Below are positions 36,899 through 51,600 of a DNA stretch of 64,000 nt, in pieces. The notes under the pieces were generated by a model. It searched no databases and was not told where the DNA came from. It saw only the letters and a list, made by a program, of their open reading frames with translations. Source of the DNA: Distichodus sexfasciatus (lineage: Eukaryota > Chordata > Actinopteri > Characiformes > Distichodontidae); NCBI GenBank assembly GCA_032718565.1, contig JAVGVS010000001.1:4486196-4550195 (forward strand), read 5' to 3'. The translations under genes and the position numbers were made by a program. Position 1 is the stretch's first letter. The number at the start of each line of letters is the position of its first letter.

Positions 36899-39800
36899 AT
36901 GCGTCTGATACTGCTCTCAAATCTGGTTGTGAGCGTCCTCGTTTCCGGGCTCCAGTCATCCATAACGGCGGCGTCGCTGGGTACGTACGTTACCGTCTTT
37001 CTCATTTCTCACACCTACAGATGTACTTATTCAGTAGAGCTTATCATGGCTGCTTTGTTCGGGAGGAAGTGTGGTGTGAGGAACTGAGCCGTGGGGAGTT
37101 TTTGTGGACTGTGTGAGGAGCAAGGACACGGTGTGTGTAGCTTCCGAGGACAGTGCAGGAGGAGTTAAGTGTTCTGACTGGAGATGGGAGGGAGAGGGAG
37201 TGTACTTTGGAGTCTTTGTTCATCACCAGGGACATCATATATGACAATTGGCCTAATATTCTCTAAGTAAAAATGCATTCTCCTGCAATACTTTAATACA
37301 CAAATATACGCAAAGCATTATAATGTCTTCAGAGGGTTGGAATTGATTTTTGCAGAAGCCTGCAAAAGAAAGCATCTTTTCAGAAAATTCCTTTTTAGAA
37401 TGTGAAACATGTGACATCCATCAATTGCCAGTGTCATCTGATTAGACAAGGTGCATGCAATGAAGATATACTGTAATTACCATCTGCAAGGTTATCCTCT
37501 GGCAACAATATTCTGTATAATAACATAATTCAAAATTTAGGTATATACTGTATATTACTATACCACATAGTGGCTTATTGGCTCATCAGGATAATATAAT
37601 ATACAAAACTGATGTTTAACAGCCTTTTAAAGAAATGTCTTTAAAAAAGAGCTTGATTTGCAAATTAAACACCTGTAACATCAATAGATTGATGATGTCA
37701 GATAATTAGATGTATTAGATGTATAGTATGAAATATAAATATGAGCGTTTTTCTAACTGTAAACAGTACTAGAAAATGTGAAGTATGTGTGCTATCGCTG
37801 TAGCAATGCATTAGATACCTAGTCTTATCAGTGTAATTTTGTGTTTATCTATGTGTTTGTGTGTGTCTGTGTCTTGGTGAGTTAGAGGGGAATGGGCACA
37901 GGAGTGATGCTGCTTCTGTGTGGGTGGAGCAGGAAGCCACTGCACCAGCCCATTCCCACAACAGGAGTGATCAGGAAGTTGAATGTACAATCACATACCC
38001 CTCACGCCTCATCTACTACCTAAACGAAAACTCTGAGAGCACCTACCATGACCTGAACACTCGGGTCAAGACCCCTGACCAGCAGGGCCAGGTGAGTGTA
38101 GCCACTGTTAAAAGAATTTACATTAACTTATTTATACCTATTTTGGTATGGTTTGAGCATAATTTCCTTCATGGGTCATAACAAGGTAATGTTCGTGCTA
38201 GAGATATTGAACTTTTCACAATGCGGTACCTTTTACACTGGACTGTGATGGGTTGTCTCTACAGCAGCTGGCAGCGGCACATCTCTTTGGCAGGCTGCTT
38301 GATGCAAAGCTCAATTTACTGCAAAGCTATAATGCCAAAAAGTGTCCACTTTCAATTTGTATGTCACCATGTTGAGTTGTGTGAACTCTATATGAAAATT
38401 AAGCCTAAATTCTGCATTTCTTACCTCTTTCCCAAATAGCTAGTCCATTTGGCCCAAGTCAACTTTCAGCTTGATGCCTTTGGATCCAGATTCATACTAG
38501 ATCTCAGATTAAATAAGTGAGTATTAATAGTGTTTTGGACTCTGACCTTAAAATGTGCTATCCTGTGGAATCTTGACTCTTTGATTCGATTCATACTGAT
38601 TCTTGGTATGAGCAGGATAGAGTAGTCCTGTATGGTTTCTGTAAAGACATTGTGCTATTGATAATAAGAATTATGACACAGTTGTTGCAGATGAATCTTC
38701 ATATGCTGTCTAATAATGGAATGCCAATTTCATTTCCATGATTGGCAAGTAAAACATCTGTTAACAAACTACATATTTCACTGATTTGGATTACAAGTGC
38801 TGAAATGACTATAATATCTTGTTCTAATAATGGCTTAATATATGAAAGTTCATTTCTTCAGGCCTTGAATCAGCTAGAAAAAAATTATGCACAATGTACA
38901 AAATGTTAATCATTATAATTAGGAAATGAACTGTCAGTGTATAGTGCAATATGTTGTAGTTTCTCTCTGTTATTATTATTTCATTTCTTCACTGTTTTTA
39001 AAATGCAATTTAAATGTTAGTTAAAACATTATCGCACGACACTGTTGTTGTCATCGGCACTCTGTGGTGTTGTGATGGAGGAAGCAGCTGTCCACTGGTG
39101 TGAGACTTTGTCCTGAGTGAACCTGATTACTGTAATTGAAACATGTCTTTGTCAGTCTATTTCCTTAATTGATATGCCAAAGAGACGCTCTGCATGAGAA
39201 GGTTAGTGTAGATCAACTCTTTTTGTCTCTCTAGCCATATCTGAGTAAAATAATTTGTATTTCATCTCTACGGATTTGACTAGAGTAATACAGATTTTTC
39301 TGTTCAATTTTATGCAGCACTGTGTAGTGTTACAGGAAAGTAGTGGACCAGTCCTCATGCACATTTCCTCTTTGAGAATGACATTTCTATTTATACTTGT
39401 GAATGGTTTTGTGTAACACCACAGTGTTTGTGGTTGTGAATGTGTTTGTGCCTTCTGTCCATATCTTCGGCCAGCGTTGTGGCTGTGCGACAGAATGAAT
39501 CTAAATATAGCCGTCCCTTCTCACGCAGCATCTGACTCCTGCTCTTAGAACACTACTGTGTTCTCCTCTTCTTCCTGCACCTGTGCAGCACTATTCTGCT
39601 TAGTCTTAACATCTCTCTGTGGCTGTGTGCTAAAATTACTCTGCACTCAGCCACTTTGGGCCTCTACTTTCAGTGCTACTGCCCTGGGCTCCATTCTGCA
39701 GTGCTGCAGAGAAACAGAGACAGACAAGGCTTATTTTAATTGTTGGGGGATTGTGGTGCGTTCACTGATTACTGAGCGGTCATGGAGGAGATATCTACCA

Positions 39801-42800
39801 TAAATTATGGTACATGGGCGCTGTTTTTGCTTTTGGGTTAGCGGTGTGTTTGGGTTTTTGTAGTAAATTGAAATAAGTGAGTTTGGTGGGGTCAGGGCTG
39901 TAATATGGAAATGTTTAAATACTGCCAGAGCGTAGTTATTGCTAACACACACACATCATCTATACACTGTAAATCACTCTTTATCTCTCATGTACAGACA
40001 TAATGCTCAGGCATGCACAACACACATGTGTCCAACATATAGTTATGATGCACAAAGAAACAATGATTTAAAGAATGGTGTTCTTAATCAAATGGCTTTT
40101 AATACCCAGAAGGTCAAAAAAGAATGCCTCAGTAGTGCAAGTTCTTCTGAAGTGGATAGTCAGGACAGAAGGAGAATCTAGAACAGAGCACCAATATTTG
40201 ACACCTTTCACTTTCTCTCTCACACACACTCACACAGAGACAGGTACCTCACCCTAACCCAATATGCTCAGTGGATGCCACCCAAGGTCTTTTGTTGGCA
40301 TTGTCCTGGTTGTCCATTAGTTTGCATCTCCTTGGCCATTTGCTGACTATTGGATGAACTGCAGAGTTAAAAACTGTGGTAAAGGATTACTAGTGGATTG
40401 CATTTTGTATTAGCGTGATAAATGACCGATTTGTTTTGGGGCATTTCATAAATATGATTCCACAAGTATATTTTCCTACTTGCAGCACTGATTTATTCAG
40501 CAGATGTCTTTGAGGGACTGAAACATTCACAGCTGCAGGATGCCCTTCGGATTGTGAAAGAGGAAGTCATAATTCTTATATGCTGTTTGTTTTGCAGTGA
40601 CCTACTGTCCTCTGATTATGTGGAGATTCACTATGAGGAGGGCAAACCATTCCTATCTAAGGTAACTTGTGTTTTATTCTACCCCATTCTTAGTCTACTA
40701 CTCTGATCTCACTCCAGCATTCGTTATCTCCCTTACCACATCAAATTGTTTTAGGATTGATTCTGGCAGGAGAAATAAGTAGCAGTAAAGTTCATTGGAC
40801 AGCTAACAGGGAGGGAAAAAAGAAGAAAATAAATTAGATATTGTTTTGGGATACTGTAAATGAAAAGTGAGAAGGAATTAGAAGTTTTGACCAGAATAGA
40901 GCAGAGAAAAATCAAAGAAGCTGGAGAGAAGCTATAAATAAGAATGAGAGTGTTAGAGAAGAAGAGGGAGGTAAGAGCTGCTGAATCAGGAAAAGATCCG
41001 CTGGGTTCGTCACCATGCTGACTCAGCAAAGACCTGCTGGCCGGCAGCTCTGATCATGTGACCAGCAGACACTACTCTGCAGAAGCAATGCAGCGTGGGA
41101 AATGTGGCAGTGTAAGAAAGAGGTTTCGAGAGAGAGAATGAGAAAGGCACTGAGACAGACAAAATTTTAGTTTGAGAAATGAAAGAAGGAATACCTTTCT
41201 CACCCGGATATGGTGTGATGAAAGAAATATAAAGCATACAAAACAGACATACTCACTTTCCCAAATCACCAAAACTGCACCAAAATCTCTGACACAGTTA
41301 CAAAAGTGCAGCAGGTTTCAATCAAGATTAGTATGTATATCTGGCTGATACATGTCTACATTTACAGCAATTACCCGACACTTATGTCCAAAACGACTTC
41401 CTAATTACAAGAGCAGTCTCAGTGTCTGTAGGCTGTCCTGAAATTCAAACCTGTATTTTTTTATCAGCAACACAGAGTTTCTGTTACTTTTACTGTTACT
41501 CTTACTTATTGTAAGAAATATTGTGCTGTAATCATGCTCTGGGGGTTGTTATGCATTAATATAAGCACATGCAGCTGTCAAGCACAGAATATATGATTCA
41601 CACATAATCCATACTGCTCAAACCAGAGCAACTATTGTACCACTAACAGAGCGCTGTTATAATTTTATTACATGCATAGTAGAATGAGTAGTAGTATTTT
41701 CTGAAAGGTTTGGGATTAGAAAGAATACAGCATGTAAATCATTCTTTTAATATACATTTGCTATTTTATCTCAGTTCCATATTTTCTATGCAGGTGACTT
41801 TTTTTTTGGTGTTTAAAGATGGCACCACTTGAAATAAAGCCCATAAATCAGCTTCCATAACAATAGGCCCAGAAAGGGCTACCCATACCATTGTGTTAGC
41901 ATGCGGTTTGTTCTAAATATTAATTCTATTGTTTGTTTTATTTTTCTAGCTGGGTCTGTTACCACAGGCTAAAGTAGAACCTCTGGGAGATATGAGTTAC
42001 AGCCTGATCTGGACGTTCGGTTGAACTATTTGTTTGTTTGGAATTTCCTCCATCAGCAATAAGAAGTTCACACTGTGTGTGCGTGTGCGTGTGATGTGTG
42101 TGTGTTTTCTTCTCAGGGTGGGGAGCACTGTTATTACCGTGGCCAGGTGAGAGGAAATGAGTCCTCTCGTGTAGCTCTGTCCACATGCAATGGCTTGCAG
42201 TAAGTATGAAAATGGAACCTGGAATTTCTTAGAATGTATCAATAAAAGCTTTTGATGTTGATATGTCTCTTCTTTTTTCTCTTTCTGTCTGCCAGTGGTA
42301 TGTTTGATGATGGAATACATGTCTATCTGATTGAGCCTTTAAAACAGACCCACTTTATTGTGAGTGTTTTTCATTACTCCTGGCACTGTCAGGGGACAAC
42401 AGTCAGATATTCATTACAATGTTTATAAAATACTGGTATTGTCATTTTAATGCAACTGGGTTGTACTGCCAGTACTTACACTATTACATGCTCTGCTCTT
42501 CTCTTCAGCTTCCCCCAAACTGCTAAATCTTTTAATATATTCAGTTCAGGTTCTCTTCAGATTCTGCACGTTGTTTTTGATTCTTGCAAGTGTTGGCTGA
42601 AAAAGAAAAGGAATATTTTTCAAATTAAATATACCCTAGGCAATTATAAATTTAATCAAATAATGTTACAGTTGCATTTTATTTATTAGTAGCTACAGGT
42701 AAATGTTAAAACATATCTAAAATGGGAGTCAAGTTTTGACTGGATGAGTGGAATTCTATATCAGTCAACTGCAAATATATAAGGTATGCAAGAATTTCAC

Positions 42801-45800
42801 AAAGCTATTTTTATAGTAATGAGTTAGCAATTTATATTATTTTTTATATAGAAGAGGAAGTTTGAGCACATGGTCAGACAGTTAAACAGTACATTTGTAG
42901 CAAAACAGTTTAAGGGCCATACATTCTTTCGAAAGGATGCTGGCAGTGCAGCAGCAGGAAAAATACTATCTTTCTCTATTTCAACTAGCACTATAATGGC
43001 GTCACATGAAGACAAACAACCTGAACAGAATCAACCCCATATTTTTTCAAAGAACACAGAAAAGGCATGTTTGCTAATCAAAAAACAAACTGTATACACC
43101 GGAGTCATTTATTGTTTGATTGTCTTATGTATCTGCTTTAGGATGGGGCCGCGAGACCCCACACGCTGCGCCGGACCTCAAGCTTACTGAGGTCTCATGA
43201 TCCAGATTACACAGGTGCAATTTTAACCATGTTCTTATAATGAACATTACCTGGGTGTTCTGGTAAAAGTAATTTTTTTTTTCTTTTTACTTTATTTCTT
43301 ACTTCTTATGTTATTTCCCTGTATAGGTTTGCATTTGTGGAGTGTTAAATGTATTGTTTTAGGAACTGCAACAATTGTTATGTATACTATTATGCAATGA
43401 CAGTACAGTCATTCTATTCTGTGTTAGTCCATTCTAAAATATGTTTCAACCCTAGAGACAGTTTCCAGGCAGTGTGTCTTGGAATAAGACAATGACACTT
43501 TAAGAGTGTTTTGTGGAAGCCTCAGTTGAACATCAGGGACTCTATGCAAGAAAAAAACATTCTTTCCTTTAATTAATTCTTAATCAGAAGGGTTGTCCTA
43601 TTATCCTGGCTGCTCAAGAATCATAGTCGTTATTGTTTTAACCATGTTTCACAACAATCATTAAAAATGTAGATATTACATAAATGTTTTTGTTCTGTTT
43701 TCTTCATAAAGGGCCTGCTAATTAATTTCTAGACTAAATAGCATTATTATAAACACCTTTAGTAGCCAATTATTTTACCTAGTAAAGGAACTCTACTCAA
43801 ACAAGGGGTTCCTGCCACGTTAAAATGAAGTTAGAAGCAGAAGTGAAAGAAGTGGGAAATTGTTTCCATGGTTGTTTCTATGAAAATAAAAAATTAACAT
43901 AAAAGTTTCTGTGTGTCTAGGAGATGAGGAGGACATGCTGTCCAAAACAGATGACGCATATTGGCTACAGCGCAGGAAAAAACGTGCAGTAAGGGCCTCC
44001 ACCACCACATGCTGGACTACATTTTGGTGTCCAGCATAACTCTAGATAATGACATCAAGCTGTGACAATCCAACTGTCAGCCAGCACACATTCCATTCTG
44101 TTATGCACAAAGCTTTTACACGGGTCCTGGTGTCCTGTCTGCAGCAGCATTACTATGTTGTTGACGGTGGACCTTTAGTCCTTTTCATCTTCAGACTATT
44201 TATCTCTGGAGAACTTTTCGTCATGCAGGCGTAGGAGCATTTCACAAAGCCGTAGTCAGTGGAAGTATATGTCAACATGGCTTTTATTATGTAGAGAAAG
44301 AGACCTGTGGTTTACTGTGGTTAGATAATGAATGTTTCTCTTTCAGATGCCAAGGAATGTGTTTGAGGAGATGAAGTACATTGAACTCATGATTGTCAGT
44401 GACCACAGCATGGTGTGTACGTGAGTCTGTGTTTCTGTATGCTTGCGTGTGTGTGTATGTGGGGGTGGGTGGGGTGGAGGGTGTATGGATGGGAATGAGT
44501 GAGTCATGTTGAAGGGTGGGCAAATTACTTTGGGCTCTAACAGAGAAACAAAGAGCAAGTTTAATGTAATGGCAGCTGAACTAAAATGCAAAGCATTCTT
44601 ATATTTTGGGGGCTGTCGTAGTTAGATAGTTCATAGTTCATCTTTCATTGTGGAAGTTCCAGACCATAATTTTTGGGTATATACCAGGGTGGAGGAAAAG
44701 AGTCAAATCATTACTGAATATTCTGCCATTGGCTAGTAAATACGCTATTACTAGGAAATGGTGGTTGGAGGTCACAAGGGTGGAAGTTACAGTGGAAGTT
44801 ACTGATAACAGCATTTGTCATTTAAACATTGGAATTTTACTTCATACAAGCCCAATTCCAAATATAACTGCAAGCAGTGATTACGGAGGCCATGCAGTTT
44901 GCAGCCTTATCAGTTTTTGACGAATCGAAGTGTACAGACATTGAAAAATGACACGTTTCATCCTTTTATCTAGGGTACTACGGTTCAAAACTTATTAGGC
45001 AAAAACGCAAAATAGCTTATTATAGCACCACCAACTGGCAGTGGTGCAGTTTTTTTTTGCCTGAGTAGTGGGAGGGGTACCAGACCTACCTGCCAAGTTT
45101 CAAAGCTGTAGCCCACCCAGAGCCGGATTTCTATGAGACTCGGTGTGTGGCTTTGCAGTCCTATGCCAAGCCCACCACATTTATTTGCATATTACAGAAA
45201 TATGAAGGCCTAACTGAAAAATGTGCTCGATAATTATTAAAGAGGACTGCCTTGGGTTTCAAATGATACCAGTTGCATACAGATTGGACAAAAATCCAGG
45301 GACTAGAAGATGCAAGAGATGGTTTTGCATATTATGCAAATTAGCGAGAAATCCAATATGGCGGAAATAGATGCGAGGGTCTATAAAGATTTGTCTTGAC
45401 CCAAGGAGTAAGATGGTATATGATTTTTGAGAATCGGAGCTACAGTTCAAAAGTTATTAGGCAAAATGCAAAATAGCTTATTATAGCGCCACCAACTGGC
45501 AGAGTAGTGCAATTGTTTTCCCTGAGTAGTGGGTGGGGTACATGACCTACCTGCCAAATTTTAAAGCTGTAGGTCTTACAGTTTTTTCTCCACAACGTGT
45601 TTTAAGGCAGGGAAAAAAAATTCAGCACAATTCCAATAGGGTTCTACGCAGTGTTCCACTGCATGGCCCCCTAATGAAGTTGGGACGTTGTGTAAAACGT
45701 AAATAAAAACAGAATACAATGATTTGCAAATCCTTTTGAACCTATATTCAATTGAATACACTACAAAGACAAGAGATCTAATTTTCAAACAGATAAACTT

Positions 45801-48559
45801 TATTGTTATTTTGCAAATCTTCACTCATTTTGAATTTGATGCCTTCAACACGTTCCAAAAAAGCTAGGACAGGGGCCTGTTTACCACTGCGTTACATCAC
45901 CTTTCCTTTTAACAACACTCAATAAGCGTTTGGGAACTGAGGACACTAATTGTTGAAGCTGTGTAGGTTGAATTCTTTCCCATTCTTGCTTGATGTACAA
46001 CTTCAGTTGCTGAAGAGTCTGGGGTCTCCGTTGTCGTATTTTGCGCTTCATAATGCGCCACATATTTTCAATGGGAGACAGGTCTGGACTGCAGGCAGGC
46101 CAGTCTAGTACCCGCACTCTTTTACTACGAAGCCACACTGTTGTAACACATGCAGAATGTGGCTTTGCATTGTCTTGCTGAAATTAGCAGGGACATCCCT
46201 GAAAAAAATGTTGCTTGGATGGCAGCATATGTTGCTCCAAAACCTGTCTGTACCTTTCAGCATTAATGGTGCCTTCACAGATGTGCAAGTTACCCATGCC
46301 ATGGGCACTAACACACCCCCATACCATCACAGATGCTGGCTTTTGAACTGTGCACTGATAACAATCCGGATGGTCCTTTTCCTCTTTGGCCCGGAGGACA
46401 TGACGTCCATGATTTCAAAAAACAATTTGAAATGTGGACTTGTCAGACCACAGCACACTTTTCCACTTTGTGTCAATCCATCTCAGATGAGCTCGGGCCC
46501 AGAGAAGCTGGCGGCGTTTCTGGGTGTTGTTGATATATGGCTTTCGCTTTGCGTGGTAGAGTTTTAACTTGCACTTGTAGATGTAGCGACAAACTGTGTT
46601 CACTGACAATGGTTTTCTGAAGTATTCCTGAGCCCACCCGGTAATATCCTTTACAGAATGATGTTGGTTTTTAATGCAGTGCCGCCTGAGGGATCGAAAG
46701 TCACGGACATCCAATGTTGGTATTCAGCCTTGCCGCTTACGTGCAGAGATTTCTCCAGATTCTCTGAATCTTTTGATGATATTATGGACAGTAGATGATG
46801 AAATCCCTAGATTCCTTGCAATTGTACGTTGAAAAAAGTGGTTCTTAAACTGCTGGACTATTTGCACACACTAGTTGTTCACAAAGTGGTGAACCTCACC
46901 CCATCCTTGCTTGTGAACAACAGAGCCTTTTGGGGATGCTCCTTTTATACCCAGTCACGACAAACACCTGTTTCCAATTAATCTGTTCACCTGTGGGATG
47001 TTCAAAACAGGTGTTTTTTGAGCATTACTCAACTTTCACAGTCTTTTGCTGCCCCGTCCCAGCTTTTATGGAACGTGTTACAGGCATCAAATTCAAAATG
47101 AGTGAAGATTTGCAAAACAACAATAAAGTTTATCAGTTTGAACATTAGATATCTTGTCTTTGCAGTGTATTCAATTGAATATAGGTTCAAAAGGATTTGC
47201 AAATCATTGTATTCTGTTTTTATTTATGTTTTACACAACATCCCAACTTCATTGGAATTTTAATTTGATCTATTTTCTTTACATACAAATATGTATTTTG
47301 GAAATGAAGTATTCTGAGATCTATACACATCTATAAGAGATCGCTTTATTTCTGATTGTTTTTACAGTTTGTGGCTGTGTATCTGTGTAAAATATACAAG
47401 TAAATGTTCTTTTATAACTTTACCATGCTTATTTACAAATTTCAGACATTTTTGGAGTTAATTATCTTATCTATTATCTTATTATCATATGGAGTAAATT
47501 ATCTTAGTCTAACCTGGAAATTGCAAACTACACATTTATTATTTTACAATTATGTGCTAAGGTCTGTTTCCTCTAATCAGCAGATTAAATCAGGTGTATG
47601 GGTGTTGGAATATAACACATGGAAGAGCTGCTATAAAAACAGAACTGTAGTTATATATTAAAATATGGACTGCTTTCTTATTTTTCACAGACCTGCAACT
47701 GCAATAGCTCACAGCCACAAATCCTGTAAACAGAAAAGAGTGATGTGGTCTTTTTATCCAGAGCTATATATATATGTATAGACACACAAATATGTGTATA
47801 TATAGCTTATTTTTACAAACACAGTGTTTCACTTACCCAGACCTCTGTGCCTCCACCAGCAGGGTTACTTTAGGAGAAGAGAGCAGTGAAAGCAGTGATC
47901 ACAAGAGGGCGCTCTTAATACTTTTTTAAACAAAAAAACACTGAAAATGCTCTTTCTGTGTAGCAGGGTGTAGGAAGGAAATTATTAACAGAACTGAAAT
48001 ATCCTGTACTACTCTGTCAAGTAAATAACTGTTTATTTCTTATTTCAAACAATTTTACGGATACAGTTTAAGAAACTGAAGACCAAACAACAGACACAGA
48101 ACTTTGCAAAGTCGGTGGTCAACTTGGTGGATTCTGTGAGTTTTCAGTATTTTTTTATATATATTTATTGTTATGTAATTGAATAAAATTAAGTCTGTGC
48201 ATTGTTATATTCAGTAACTTTTAATAAAGTTAAAGTTGTGAGTATAGAAATTTGTACATTCTAACGCTTTCACACTAAAAAGAGTGCATCATGGCACTCT
48301 AAATAACATTTTATTTTTCTAAATTGCCTAATTACACAGTTAAAAGAGCAGATCAGGATACATTTCACTGCATGTTGTACCTGTATAATTTGCACGTGAC
48401 AAATAAAGAATCTTGAATCTTGAATCTTAAAATGACCTCAGGACATGAAACTCATGAAATAAGGTCCAGATGCATTCAGTGCATTGGATTTGCTCAGAAT
48501 TTTGAATAGTTACCATAATATAATAATACAATAATGATATTTTATATCCAACCTTTGTT

Positions 48560-48620
<61 letters not shown>

Positions 48621-51600
48621 GGGTTGATCTGGCTGTGTCTCTTATCTATCAGCTTTCTTTCCCTTATCTAACAGGTCTCTTCCCTCTGCCCTCATATTCT
48701 GCCCAGTGTGTCTCATTCAGAGTTTTGTGTTTCAGGCCTTTCCTCGTACACAAACACTGTCCTCCTTCTTATTCCCTCCTTTTGTGCATTTACTGTCTTG
48801 CACTCTTGTTCTCACCTAACCCTAACCCTGCATACTCTCACCTCCCATCTTTCCCTGATTGTCCCTCTTTTCCTCTGACGGAAGATCTTTAAAGAACACT
48901 TGAATACGCGTGTGGTGCTGGTTGCTATGGAGATCTGGACAGATAAGGACCGTATTCCAGTCAGCGTGATGCCGCTGGACATGCTGCGAGACTTTTCCAA
49001 ATACCGCCAGCAACACATCCAGCAACATGCTGATGCAGTTCACCTTTTTTCGTGAGTTTCCCTCTCGTCTGTATTAAAATATAGGGCATCTGGTTGGCGA
49101 TCTCATACAGAGAGACATACATCCATCAAAGCATTAAGGATGTGCCCAAAATATTTTGTAGAGCTAGGACTGAGAAGGGTGTTGATGCATATTTTTTTCT
49201 TCTTTTGAGTAGAGGGTGTTGAACAGTGCTAATCTAATGCAGCTAGCCATAGAGAGCCAATGCAGTTTAGTGGGATTGTTTGCAAGAGGTTTTGAATATT
49301 ATAGACTAGTCTCACAATTGCATTTTGAATCAGCTAGTTGCCTTCAAAGGTAAACAAGGTAGTAGAGAGTTGCGTTAGTGCAGTTTATAAATGACAAGAG
49401 GCATGATGAGTGGATTAATCTGCATTATTGTGTTACTTTCTCTCATGTGTTCTTACTGTGCTGCACTAACTCCTTGTGTATATCTGCAGCAATGTGACCT
49501 TCCACTACCATCAGAGCAGCGCTGCTTTTTTTGGCGGAATGTGTTCTGTGAGCCGTGGAGTCGGAGTAAACGAGGTTAGGACATCAAACTACCTCCATTT
49601 ATTTACTTAAATAACAAAGTAAAAGGTTATGTTAACTTGTAACTTGTATTTATTTCATTGTGTTGCTCTCATATGAGTTATTTTGTACAGCTAGGCTACT
49701 ATAAACTTTATTCCCGAGCAAATATACAGTGTAGACTATTAACAATGGCTAAGTAAGTGTAGGCTAAGAAGTTCTATAATATGATATTTAAATGTAAGTA
49801 TGTGGTTAAAACTTTATTTGTGGTAAGATATTTTTTTGCTTTGTGCAGTATGGGTCTGCATGGACAATGGCTGTCTCGCTGTCACAAAGTTTGGCCCAGA
49901 ACTTAGGAATTCAGTGGGATCCAGCATCTAGCAGTATGCAAACACACAGACTCTTACACACTTATATCTCAAGAACATACTTTGGCCGTTATTGTGTTAA
50001 CACCCTGTGTCTTAACACCTTGTGTTGTTTGTGTTTTCAATACCAGAGGAGTGCGGATGTCTTGACTCTTGGGTGGGTTGCATTATGGAAGACACAGGGT
50101 GAGATACTGTACACAAACTTCATACACACACACCACATACAAACACAAACACACACACACTTACACGTATGCACGCTAACAAACACACACCCGCATGCAG
50201 ATGGGATTATAATGACAGGGTATGGGTTAATAAAGACCATGGTTGCTATTCACATGCAACGTTGCATGAGTGCACAAATATTTTCATCCCTTTGTGATAT
50301 TGTGTGCCTTACCTAATCCATAATGGCCTGCGTGTGTTCTCTGATGATAGGGTGTGACCATTTTGCCATCTGGTTTTCAGTCCATGACCCTGTTTAGCAT
50401 CAGAAAGTAGCAATAAAGTAATCAATCTCTAATGTTCACCTCTAGTGCTGTTGTATACAACATATAATGCAGAAATTCCTCCCGGCATATTGATTTTACA
50501 CCATTTTGTTTCATTTTGTCCATGTATTTGAAATGGTTGACTGGAACAATCCAATCCAAACCCTGTCAATTTAATCAAAACATCACTTGAGCTCCAGATT
50601 TTTTGTGTATATGGTACAACTAGTAACCAGTAAAAAAGAAATCAAAACATGAAAGAACATTCTTCAATTCACACTTATCATCAAGTAAGATATTAAAAAA
50701 TGGACAAAAACAAATCACATCAAAACATACATATACTTCATAACTATAGTATAGAATAGTTTACTAGAACATAGTTTCTCTGCCATAGAGTGCAGCATCC
50801 ACGAAGGTTCTCCAAGTGCAGTATCTCGGACTATAAAGAGTTCCTTCTGAAGGGAGGTGGATCCTGTCTCTTTAACAGGCCCACCAAGGTGAGACTTGCT
50901 TACCCAGCCTCTAAATTTTGCTACTTGATCTAAACACATCACACACACTTCATCAATTATTTTAATTGTTTAAAACAATTTATAAAAAACATGTTGGCAT
51001 CACACTAGACATAGTCACCACTCATACCTGCATCATATTATCCTCACTTCTCCTACACAGCTGTTTGAACCAACAGAATGTGGAAACGGCTATGTGGAGC
51101 CGGGAGAGGAATGTGACTGTGGAAGGAGAGCTGTGAGTTGGAACACCATCCTGCAGTAATATTAACATGTACTTTTTACCTCACCATTGATGTGATATTG
51201 AAAAAAACCTCAAAAATAAATAATGTATCCTGGTAAAGAATGCATGGGTTTATGTTTATTTTCTACAGGAGTAGTTTTAAGTAAATTGTGTGTGTGCATT
51301 TACTATAGGAGTGCTATAAGGAGTGCTGTAAAAAATGTTCTTTGTCTAATGGAGCCCACTGCAGTGATGGACCGTGCTGCAATAACACCTGCTTGGTAAA
51401 ACCTTTTTGCCAACATACTCAGTATATACTTACAATGACACACAATGAATTAATCATTCTAGTTTTTGCAAAAATGCATTATGCTTTCTGTTAGTTTGTT
51501 TGTCTGGTGTTTGAAATATGAACTGGGTAATGGAAAGTTTTTGCTCATGTTCCTCATCTGTCTCTCTCACCCTGTCTCTTTATTCATTTTTCTCCTTCGG

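Noticed and set aside
36709..37116. 135-codon open frame over the adam23 first exon
   Set aside because: It runs through the exon 1 donor into the intron in a different frame; the signal-peptide frame from 36899 fits the gene.
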